DNA from: Pilatotrama ljubarskyi | Taxonomy: Eukaryota > Basidiomycota > Agaricomycetes > Polyporales > Polyporaceae | Direction of reading: 5' to 3' | Length of the DNA stretch: 64,000 nucleotides | Assembly (NCBI GenBank): GCA_022385805.1 | Contig: MU277682.1 | Location: forward strand, 243,049 to 307,048 | In this document: positions 22,824-31,677 of the stretch, piece by piece | How positions within the stretch are numbered: position 1 is the first letter of the stretch | Layout of the letters: the number at the start of each line of letters is the position of its first letter | Translations under genes and position numbers: made by a program | Notes under the pieces: generated by a model | Database searches by the model: none | Seen by the model: only the letters and a program-made list of their open reading frames with translations | What the model was told of the DNA's origin: nothing

Positions 22824-22923
22824 CTCGTCGTGTCTGCAGCTCATCTCCTCAGCAGCAGGCCCACAAATCCCGCTCGCACTGAACCAGCACTCTCCTCTCA
22901 ACCCCGCCAAACAGCTTCCAACC

Positions 22924-23473
22924 ATGTTCGCCCGCCTCCCCGCTCTGGTGACCTTCACCTCCCTCGCACTCCTTGCGGTCGCCACCCCCGCCCCCGCTGA
23001 GAGGCGCGGCGGCAAGCCTCCTCCCCCGACGTCGGCTCCGCACCCGACCGTCACCGTCACGGTGACCGCCCCGGCTCCGGCCCCCACCGGCGCGTCGGCC
23101 TGCTCTACTGGCCCGATCCAGTGCTGCAACTCGGTTGAGTCGGTAAGCCGTCTATGTACTTGGCATTCGTAGGAGAGAACAAAATCTAACTAGCTCTGAA
23201 TCTTGCAGGCCGGCTCCGCCGCCGGAAGCCTCCTCCTGGGCCTGCTCGGCATCGTCGTCGAGGGCGTCGACGTCCTCCTCGGCATCAACTGCTCCCCCAT
23301 CACCGTCATTGGCGTCGGTGGCAGCGGTGCTTGCTCGTCCAACGTGGTCTGCTGCGAGAATAACAACGTCGTGCGCATCAATCCCGTTTGATACCTTGAG
23401 GGCTAGTGCAGATTCTAACCGGTGAATATAGGGCGGCTTGATCTCCATCGGCTGCGTCCCCGTCATCCTCTAA
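22924..23473 (+). CDS. class I hydrophobin 8 (long Pro/Thr N-terminal spacer)
   Basis: Three exons (22924-23142, 23209-23370, 23432-23473) give 140 residues, the longest of the set. The signal peptide ([20 protein letters not shown]) is followed by about 40 residues of spacer: basic ERRGGK, then PPPTSAP and a Val-Thr run ([13 protein letters not shown]). Core C-x6-CC-x32-C-x13-C-x5-CC-x12-C with [10 protein letters not shown] and CCENNNV; the tail is [13 protein letters not shown]. The spacer resembles that of hydrophobin 2 (TTITVSPPAP), and both share GVD-x-LLG before the fourth Cys. Confidence 0.96.
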
Positions 23474-23936
23474 GCCGCACCGGATCAGAACCGGAGGAAG
23501 GAGAAGAGGTTCAGATGGACTACGATGTTCGAGCGTGTTGATTTGGAAGTCGTGCATGTATAGCAGCTGATGCGGTTGGTTGTGACTCGTCGTGAATGTG
23601 ATCGTACATCGCCTGGAATGACGCTCTCCTCGACTGACAGGGCATGTCCGACGTCTGCCCACGAATGCCGATCGTCTCGCAGGAGGAACTCAGCATACTA
23701 CAGCGACAGAGCGTTCGAGGGAAAGTCATTTACATGCGAGAGTGACCTTCGTGCCTTACCAGGGTGTCCGAGCAATGGACCCGCTTGCACTCAGCACCCG
23801 AGGTCAATACAATAACAAGGTATCAGACATCTCACCCGGCTCCAGATGTACAGATACGCGAACCATTATTGCCCGTAAGTAGAGTAAGCAACAGCATCAT
23901 GTCACCGCCGTTCCCGCCAACTCCCACAGACACACC
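23474..23936. other. short convergent intergenic spacer
   Basis: About 460 bases between the 3' ends of hydrophobin 8 and the GPI-protein gene. Nothing supported. Confidence 0.5.
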
Positions 23937-24963
23937 CTAGAGCACTATCCCGGCAGCAAGGAAGCCCAGTGCAGGAAGGATCACAACACCCACACCTGCG
24001 CCCCTCGCACTCCATGCGCTGTTCGGCGCGTTCGTCCCGCTCGGTGCAGCGCTGCTCCCGCTGGAGCTTGAGAGCACCGTCGCTAAAGAGGAAGAGGAGC
24101 TCCCCGTCGTAGTACTAGCCGATAAAGGAGGAGCGGTCGCCGTTCCCGAGGTGCTAGCGGAAGACACGCTCGTAGACGGGACTGACGATTCCGCTGCGCT
24201 CGTAGTGGACGAAAGACCAGATTGCGTGGAAGACTCGGACGGCGCGGAAGTGGTAGACGCCGAAGCGCTCGTAGCAGTGGTGGACGAGGCGCTACCGGAC
24301 GAGGTTGTGGAGGATGCGGCGGCGCCCGACGAGACTGGGGTGACCGCGATGGATGTGGGCGGGGTGCCCGAGGGTTCTGACGGATTGGTGATCGTGAAGA
24401 GCTGGCTCCAGTTCCCGGTGTCGCCTTCCACTGAACGAGAGGTGTGAGCACGGCGTAACGAGGCAAGGAGGATTAATACTTACAAGCGATGAAGTACTTC
24501 CCCGATGGGACTTCGGGTACGACAACCTGAGCCTGCTTCTGCGCGATTAGGAATCCCTGAGCAATTGGTGTGGCTACAGATGTCAAACATCATCGCTCAG
24601 TTTCTATACGAGAGACGTAGAGTCAAGAGACAAAAGCTGCTTACATTGGTAGAGGAATTGTCCGTCGCTCTTCAAATACCCGAGAACGACTTTACCAGTC
24701 AGCTGTCGTCCCGCAGGGTCCGTCGTAATGATGCCAGTCGTATCCCTGATTAACAAGTCCATGCATCAGCGTCGAAACCATGCTGAGAGCTCGAGCAGGC
24801 TCATGCCGAACAGATATGCTCACCATGTTACTGTCTCTGTCGCTCCCACCGTCCACGTCGTTCCGCTGTGAGGGTTCAGCACAGGCGGGTTGGGATCATG
24901 CGACTGGATCTGCGCGAACGCGAGCGCGGCGAAGGAGGCGACCGCATACAGTACAGCACGCAT
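23937..24963 (-). CDS. KRE9/KNH1-like Ser/Thr-rich GPI-anchored surface protein
   Basis: Four exons (24824-24963, 24645-24745, 24484-24573, 23937-24430) give 274 residues. It has a signal peptide (MRAVLYAVASFAALAFA). A compact beta domain of about 110 residues follows, with the family hallmarks VLNPHSGTTWTVGATETVTWDTT, TGKVVLGYL and VVVPEVPSGKYFIALEGDTGNWS. Next come about 110 residues of almost pure Ser/Thr/Ala, a typical O-glycosylated stalk. The hydrophobic C-terminus (VVILPALGFLAAGIVL) fits a GPI-attachment signal. In fungi such proteins sit in the cell wall or plasma membrane; some relatives act in beta-1,6-glucan assembly, but that role is not shown by this sequence. Confidence 0.9.
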
Positions 24964-25702
24964 TCTGCAGTTCGTGGTTCACCAGATCAGCGCTTGCTAA
25001 GACTTACAGGACTCGCGATGCACACTCACCTGGAGGTTTTCACGGCTGTTGAAGAGGACAGAGGTAGCGGGAGAGCGCAGGTACTCTTCCATCCTCTGTT
25101 GCTCTGCCCTTATATGATGCCGGCAAACCCGCTAAATTCAAATTGGAAGGACAAGCAGCGCGCCCGAACTTGTAACTTCCACTACGCGAGAGGCTGTACA
25201 ACGAGGTGAGTGGTCGGTGATTCCGCTGTCGGGGAATGCAGCATTTCTTGTCCGATGCAAAACCTGCAGCCTAGGTGACTTGGCTTCCCAGTGCCACGCT
25301 TGCCGTCTCGTGGACGATATGTCGCGAGGATTCAAGGTCGAACCCCCCCTGCAGTACGAGTGGAGAGTAGCGACAGTGCACAAGGACGGCGCCCACCGCT
25401 CTCTACCAGACGAGGGACCATCAGAGACATTGCCCCGCAAGACACCGCCAGCGCTCTGAGGTTTCTGTGGTTTGAGTGATCCGCGGCGCCGCGAGTCTTC
25501 GTTTCACGGAGGCAGATCGTGGGGGGACGGCTACTTACTGGACGCATCATGCCCACACCCGCCGGCCAGGTGACGATACGCATCTTTTGTCGGAGACGCC
25601 TGAGCAGAGGTCATCGCGCAGGATACAATGAGATAGTCCTGACGGACGGAAGAGATCGAAAGCGTATGAGATGAGATGCCAATGTACAAACACAGTGAGA
25701 GT
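24964..25702. other. intergenic, no gene seen
   Basis: About 740 bases upstream of the GPI-protein gene and downstream of the proteasome gene, both on the minus strand. A TATAAG on the minus strand near 25110 could be the GPI-gene TATA box. Nothing else supported. Confidence 0.45.
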
Positions 25703-26552
25703 CTAGTCCATCCTGCCCTTGAGGGTACGCTTGATTACTTTGTCCTTCGCGCTGATTAGCGAAGTCAGTACGACATCCTCCGCAAACAGATTCAGACATA
25801 GGGAAGCACTCACATCAAGTACACCTCCGCTCCCCAACCTGAGTACGCATCGCGATCTACTGCATTCAGCAGCGTCTGCGCACACGTCTCGAACAGATCC
25901 TCCGGCTCCAAATCCGGCTCCCATAGGCCCTCCGCCACACCGTACAGCTTGGTGCTCGCCGTGCCTGCGACGACGAAGTCTTTCGCGAAGTTCAGGCAGC
26001 CGATGAGGTCCGTCGCCGCGATGAACGGCTTGTATGCGCCCGATGGCGTCTTCTCGAGGCCTGCCATGACGGGCTCGATGAAGTAGGGTCCAAAGCGCCG
26101 TTCGTAGAGTGTTGAGGAGACAAGGTGCGCAAACGTCTCGGGCTCGATCTCGCGCTCTTCCTTGATCGTGTACATGTTCACGCGGTATCGGAATATCTCC
26201 TTCCTTAAGAATATGAAGCGTGAGCCTCAAAGCGGAGACTCAAGGGAGCCTCGACGCACAATGTTGTTACATCTGTTGCGAGTCCAGGAAGGCCCAAGTA
26301 TATCCGGTCGCTCATAGGGAAAATCTAGCAAAGCTTCAGCCATCTCCTTATAGTAAGGCATGGTCCGGCGTACCTTCTGGAAGTTGGACGAGATACCCAA
26401 GGCCTGGTTTCCTAGTCGCAAGTCCGAGGCAATGGCGACGCACTCCTTGCCCACCATGGCGATCACGGAGCCACCGTTATATTCCATAATCGACTAGCAT
26501 AAACAAGGGTGAGCTGCATATGCGATACTCCATATCTCAAGCTGCTCACCAT
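25703..26552 (-). CDS. PUP3: 20S proteasome subunit beta type-3
   Basis: Non-catalytic beta-3 subunit of the 20S core. Five coding exons fit: 26550-26552 (ATG alone), 26374-26493, 26260-26324, 25814-26203 and 25703-25751, giving 208 residues against about 205 in yeast and human. The protein starts [19 protein letters not shown], with [11 protein letters not shown] where active subunits carry other residues, and has no N-terminal Thr propeptide. Other landmarks: [69 protein letters not shown] and RTLKGRMD at the end. The first intron separates the start codon from the rest; without it the SIM residues shared with the human protein would be lost. Confidence 0.96.
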
Positions 26553-26846
26553 GTCGGGCAGCTGTTGAGGGGGCGAAGGCGGACAAGGAACGAGATGGGG
26601 ACGAAAGCGTGATGAGGTCGAGGACAAGTGCAGCGGCGCACGCCTCAGTGGACGCGTACGCCGTACGCGTCAGTGCGCATGTCACGCGTTATGTCACAGG
26701 ATGTCACATCCTACCGGCCGCGAATGTGGGCGTCTACGAGACCATGATGCTTTGCTTTGGCCAACACTGATAGGTCGAACGACTATTTCACTCGTCGCAC
26801 TTTGCCGGTTTCGGTCTAACCTGGATTGCTGCCTATTTTGACTAGA
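26553..26846. other. proteasome gene upstream region
   Basis: About 290 bases between the proteasome start codon and the first inverted-repeat element; presumably its promoter and 5' UTR. Confidence 0.4.
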
Positions 26847-26852
26847 GGCCTC

Positions 26853-27293
26853 TAGGACCCATGACAATGGTAGGCGAACCTTCATGACATGACCGGACAA
26901 ATTTGGCCCGTCCGGAACCCCTAACCCTCTGCCAGTCCGGACAAAATGTGCCCAAATGGGACCCCAACCCACTGCAGATGTCCGGACATTCACCGGATCC
27001 GGGAGAGGTAGCCTCATCCTTGTCCGGACACTTCGGAGCAGGCAACCGGCATGACCATTGCGCAGCAATAGGGGGTGGGCGTCAGTGGCCGGCCCCACGT
27101 GACGTGATAGGCCGGGACGCGGGCGCCTATGCCCAATCCCTCATCGAATCTCCGGACAATCCGGCCGGCGCGGGCTCCAACCCTCTGCCATCCCGGACAT
27201 TTCTGGCCGGAGATGTCCAATTTTTGTCCGGACATTTTGGCCGAAATCCGGGTCCTCCTGCAGAAGGTTCCCCTACCATTGTCATGGGTCCTA
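26853..27293. mobile_element. non-autonomous inverted-repeat DNA element 1
   Basis: A 441-base element bounded by 31-base terminal inverted repeats, 26853-26883 and 27263-27293, starting TAGGACCCATGACAATGG and differing at one position. Perfect 6-base direct repeats GGCCTC abut the ends (26847-26852 and 27294-27299) and look like a target-site duplication; the outer boundary could shift by a base or two. Inside, the palindrome GTCCGGAC recurs four times, and an ACCCTCTGCCA phrase occurs in both halves. No transposase is encoded. The repeated palindrome is reminiscent of subterminal transposase-binding sites, but the superfamily cannot be fixed. Confidence 0.8.
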
Positions 27294-27315
27294 GGCCTCT
27301 CCGCTGAAGCTGCTA

Positions 27316-27740
27316 CTATCCCGTCCCCAGATGCTGGACGCCCAACAGAATTTCGGGCTCAGTTTCGACATAGCAGTCCCAAAACATCTCCAAAATTCAT
27401 TCTGCTTGTTTTTCAGGCATGGCCACTGTATCCCCTAAGGCTTCCTGCAAGAAGATTTGCACAAAAATGCACATACAGGAGATGAGAGCCAGCAGAAAGC
27501 CCTCTGACCCGGGAATCTGGAAACCTAAGCGCCATACGGCCTGGAGACATTCACCTTCTGTTACTTTGCTCACAGGTCTTGATTTCCTCACCCAACTTCC
27601 TGGAATACCAAGCAGCCCATTGAGCTCCATGCGGCCATACAGAAAGTATGTGTGTACGGTGCGATCGTGCTAAGCTACAAGGCAATGTCCAGCTTCTGGG
27701 GTCACCCTGGGCGCTTATCCAGCATCTGGGGACGGGATAG
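27316..27740. mobile_element. non-autonomous inverted-repeat DNA element 2 (TA target)
   Basis: A 425-base element with perfect 23-base terminal inverted repeats (27316-27338 and 27718-27740) starting CTATCCCGTCCCCAGATGC, flanked by TA on both sides (27314-27315 and 27741-27742). A TA duplication is usual for the Tc1/mariner/pogo group. The internal frames are short and encode no recognisable transposase, so it is a MITE-like derivative. It lies 22 bases from element 1, and its right end abuts the apparent 5' end of the kinase-like gene. Confidence 0.82.
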
Positions 27741-27742
27741 TA

Positions 27743-28848
27743 TATTGTATCGCGCGGACTTACTGATCTAGCACACGTACTGGCCTCCGATGAACTGATA
27801 CCGACGGCCCTTAGCGCCCACAACGCTGATACTGCCTTGGCCTTTCCTGCTCTGCGGCCTGTACTTCAAAATCATCATCTATGAGCAGGAGACCTCATGG
27901 ATTGTCCCGTAACTAAGTCCTTCGTCTCAGGTGTTGTTGACCAAGCATCTGCCACAGCAAGATGACGCCAGACATCTCATTGACCTTTCCCGAGGACCCG
28001 AGCTGCTGTCCCTTCTTCTCACTTCAACGGAACTCGGTCGTGACTATAGACCCGGGAAACCATACGTCAGAAGCGCAATCTCATGCCGGACCGTCCGAGC
28101 GATCGAGAAAGGCGGACTCCCCATGGTCGTTCGATATGGTACCGAGGTACTCCCAGTGGAGGCCGAGGTCACCACTTTTGTGGCGAGGAACACTTCCATT
28201 CGCGTCCCCAAGGTCTACGCGGTCTTCTCAGAGGTCAGGGCTAACAACAGATTGATCAACTACATTGTCGAAGAGCGCCTTCCGGGCTTCACTCTCGACC
28301 AAGTCTTTCCCTCTCTTGGTGACACGGCTCTCCAGAGCGTCGCCTTCGAACTGCGGATGGTCTACGATGAGCTCTCCAAGCTTAGCGAGCTCAGAACTAC
28401 CCTCGGGCCCCTGCATGGTCCACACAACAGCCCATATTTCCTCCGTCTCTTCGAGGGTTATCCATGTCGGGATGTCGAAGCACGGAGCACCGGATCCCTC
28501 ATAGAACACCTCTTCAAGCCCATCTTCCCTACACCCTTGAGCGCAACGCAGGACCACATCGCCAAAGCACTCGAGTGCTTCGACCTCTCAATCTTCTCTC
28601 ACGGAGACCTACAGCCTGCCAACGTGGTATATAGCGATGGCCATGTGGTCGGCATCATCGACTGGGAGGGCGCAGGATGGTATCCATATTTCTGGGATTC
28701 GTTTGTTGTCTTCAAGAGCGCTTTGCAACTCATGTGCGAGTCCCCAAAGTGGCAGCAAGTTCTGCCGACATTATGCGAACAGCATGTCGTGGAGGCGAGA
28801 CGCTTCTTTTCGATCTGGTCAAGTGCGCAGGACGCCCTGGATCTGTGA
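27743..28848 (+). CDS. APH-family phosphotransferase-like protein, 5' end uncertain
   Basis: The main exon (27931-28848) follows a cag acceptor at 27928-27930 and encodes 305 residues. Kinase-fold landmarks are the catalytic loop SHGDLQPANVVY (about residues 222-233 of this exon) and the metal-binding segment VVGIIDWEGAGWYP just after it, as in aminoglycoside/choline kinase-like APH proteins common in fungi. A phase-0 join to an open stretch ending at 27860 (..LAFPALRP; intron 27861-27930) is plausible. That stretch has no ATG and is closed at 27737-27739 by a TAG inside the end of element 2. The first in-frame ATG in the main exon is near 28123, which would remove part of the N-lobe. The gene may be truncated by the insertion. 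Substrate unknown. Confidence 0.65.
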
Positions 28849-29509
28849 TTCGGACATTTGCGGTACGCTGTGCTCTCAGCAAGTCGATTTTAGCTCAACT
28901 CGTATCAGGCTCCTACCGCCATTGGTTAGAGTGTACTGCTCATGCGGTATGTACGCGTGAGGAGCAGCAAAGTGCTCGTCTAGTAACGCAATCAGTGTTC
29001 GCACTCACCAAGCACTCACTGTTCTTTCTCCGCGAGACTGTGACTCGATTCCTTGGTCGTTGTCAACTTCTCCGCGCACAGTGTCTTGTATCTCACATCA
29101 GTAGCCGGAGCGCGGCTTGCTAGATAACAAATTGCAGCGATGTATACGTTGTGAACGGGATGTCTATGCAAACATCTTACCCCGGGATTTAGATGTGAGT
29201 ACGGGTCCTACTTGTGCCTCATAGACTAGTGCTGCACGCACGGGCGGAAAGACACCAAATGGGGAGAGACAGCATCGTACACTAACGCTCCAACAGACGC
29301 TACATGCTGCTGTGTGCTCAGATAGCGTTGACTCGTCTTTCTAAACGTTACTCTTGCGATTGCTCTGTAGTCAGCTTGTATATTAGGTATTGCATCCAGT
29401 GAAGCATCCTGAGCATGCGCATGGATCCAATCCATCCATCCCTCCATCCATCCATTATACTACTACAAGATCAAGATCCAGACACAGCGTCCGCACTGCG
29501 ACCATCTAT
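28849..29509. other. intergenic, no gene seen; CCAT microsatellite
   Basis: About 660 bases between the convergent kinase-like gene and the small-protein gene. It holds a short (CCAT)n-type tract at about 29431-29454. No gene supported. Confidence 0.5.
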
Positions 29510-29915
29510 TCACTCCTTGTTGAGCTCCTGTGCGCGTGCCCTCAACTCCTCCCGACTCTATGGACGCAATCAGCGATGCACTCATTGACCTCGAAAGTCG
29601 AGGCGCACTCACCTTGGGCGGCGGCAGGTTGTCCGTGATCTGCGACGGCGGGACGTACGGGTCGCGCGCATGGAACGCGCCGACCTCCGGGTTAGTGTTC
29701 AGACCACCACCCAGCGAGGGTGGGAGGTCGCGGGGGTCGTTTGTCTTCTGTAGCAAGCATCAATCACCACCGTTGGATAACACAGGGGAATAGCTACGCA
29801 CAGCTGGGTGGGGTTGGATGGAGAAGGTCTGCTCGTTCTCCTGGCTCTGACCCTGACCGGACGAGTCCTTCTCGCCCGAGACCTTCTCCTTGATGTTGTT
29901 CACGATGGAAGACAT
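29510..29915 (-). CDS. small hydrophilic protein of unknown function
   Basis: Three exons with clean splice sites and phase-0 joins (29802-29915, 29613-29747, 29510-29557) give 98 residues. No signal peptide or membrane segment. The N-terminal part (MSSIVNNIKEKVSGEKDSSG) is a short charged helix-like stretch, followed by a Gln/Glu-rich linker and a Pro-rich middle (DPRDLPPSLGGGLNTNPEVG, then PPSQITDNLPPPK). The C-terminus is charged (REELRARAQELNKE). I do not recognise a domain. The good splice sites and coherent composition argue that it is real, probably a conserved fungal hypothetical. Confidence 0.75.
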
Positions 29916-30317
29916 TATGGCCGTAGTGATGTTGGGTGTGGGTATGTGGTTAGGGATAGTCTGAGAGCGTTGCGTGCCTACACTCTGTGGTGTCGTATAT
30001 GTATGTTTCGGAGCCGCAGCTCGGCCTGGGAGATGACGAGATATGGAGCCAAAGGGCGCAGATGCTGTGGAGGCGCAGGGGTCTTTGTCATGACGTCGAC
30101 GCTGCGGATCTTCCGCGATCGTCCCTATTTGGGCGTTTCAGAGCCTCACCGGTCGTCTTGCCCAATAAGAAATAAACACGGGGAGACGATGTCAAAGGCA
30201 AACTAGTGGTTTTTCCATTGGAAAGCTTCACTACTCGTATACGCAGGGGGATCAGGCGAGGGGAATAGATACCGTACAATGAGAAGGGCGAAGGAAGAGT
30301 ATACAAACTGCAGTCTT

Positions 30318-31269
30318 TTACTTCGACAACATCATCTACAAAGCACCGTGAATATCGAAGGAACAGCTTCAAGAACACCATACATACCTTCACGAACTCT
30401 GAAGAAAGAAAGAGACGTTAGCAGTGAGAACACTCGCCCGGAAGCACCTCAGAACTCACCCTCGTAGTTGATCTGACCATCCCCATCGACGTCGGCTTCA
30501 CGGATCATCTCATCGACCTCAGAGTCGGACAGCTTCTCGCCTACAGCCCCGACCAAACAATGAACCCCTCCAGCCCAACGAACACAACGCAGAGACGTAC
30601 CGAGGTTGGTCATGACGTGCCGCAGCTCTGCGGCGGAGATGTAGCCGTTCCCGTCCTTGTCGAACACCTTGAACGCCTCCTTGATCTCCTCCTCGCTATC
30701 GGTGTCGCGCATCTTGCGCGCCATCATCGTCAGGAACTCGGGGAAGTCGATCGTGCCGTTGCCGTCCGCGTCAACCTCGTTGATCATGTCCTGCAGCTCC
30801 GCCTCGGTCGGGTTCTGCCCGAGCGAGCGCATCACGGTCCCGAGCTCCTTCGTCGTGATCGTGCCATCGCCGTCTGCATGGAGAGGGTGTCAGCGGAGGT
30901 GAACGCGCAAGCGCGTGCGTGGGCAGAGGGTTGGGATTGAGGGATGTAGAATGGGTGATGGGTGATGGGTGATGAACGTCGGACTCACCCTTGTCAAAGA
31001 GCGAGAACGCCTCCTTGAACTCTGCAGACACGAAACATGAGCAAGTTCTGCCGCGAGGTTATACCGACTAGCACGATCTGCGCACCAGAGATCTGCTCTG
31101 CACGGGGGAGACAAAAAGAAGTCAGCGAAAAGGGCTCTGCGTGCTCTCACGGCAATGAAATCACACATACCCTCAGACTGCACGTCCCACAGCGAACGAA
31201 CGGCGGTCAGCGACTCCCGTACGCTGAGTGTGCGCTTGGCATGAGTTGACTCACCAGCTGATCGGCCAT
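30318..31269 (-). CDS. CMD1: calmodulin (eight coding exons, several micro-exons)
   Basis: Calcium sensor of 149 residues. Eight coding exons: 31255-31269 (15 nt), 31171-31177 (7 nt), 31086-31097 (12 nt), 30989-31021, 30601-30873, 30460-30540, 30388-30398 (11 nt) and 30318-30335 (18 nt). They join to [26 protein letters not shown], with four EF-hand loops ([48 protein letters not shown]) and the end FVKMMLSK. Every loop keeps its acidic ligands, so all four sites should bind calcium. The protein is close to canonical animal-type calmodulin rather than the divergent yeast form. A three-fold TGATGGG-type repeat lies in one intron at about 30955-30974. Confidence 0.97.
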
Positions 31270-31677
31270 GGTGTGCGTTGGATAGAAAGGAGAGAAAGTG
31301 CGGTGACGGAGGTGGAGAACGAGTTAAAAGGTGCGGGGGATACGGCGGTGCTCGTGTACTGGTCCAGTGCGTTGAGTGTGGCTGCAAGTGATGGCTGCAA
31401 CCATCTCGGCAATCGCCAGCCTGTACGCGCCAGACGCACCGCTTCCGCCTTATCGCGTCCTCGGCACCGCTACGCGCTATGAATACCTCTTCTTATACAT
31501 TGCACCGTCTCAAGACACACTTGTGTAGGCACCCGCGCACGAACATGCACTGCAAGATACCGTCCCCAAGACACAAAGGAAAATATATGATATATAGTGC
31601 GCAATTTCAGAGGAACAAACGCTGGGGGATATCTGGCTGAAGGCATTGTAATCGTCATCGCACGGTCAAGGTCCAGT

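Noticed and set aside
25316..25356. TTCGA-type sequence resembling a tRNA T arm
   Set aside because: The flanking bases do not pair as a T stem and no acceptor stem is present.
29431..29454. CCAT tandem tract as a possible CRISPR or telomere-like array
   Set aside because: A simple short microsatellite without spacers.
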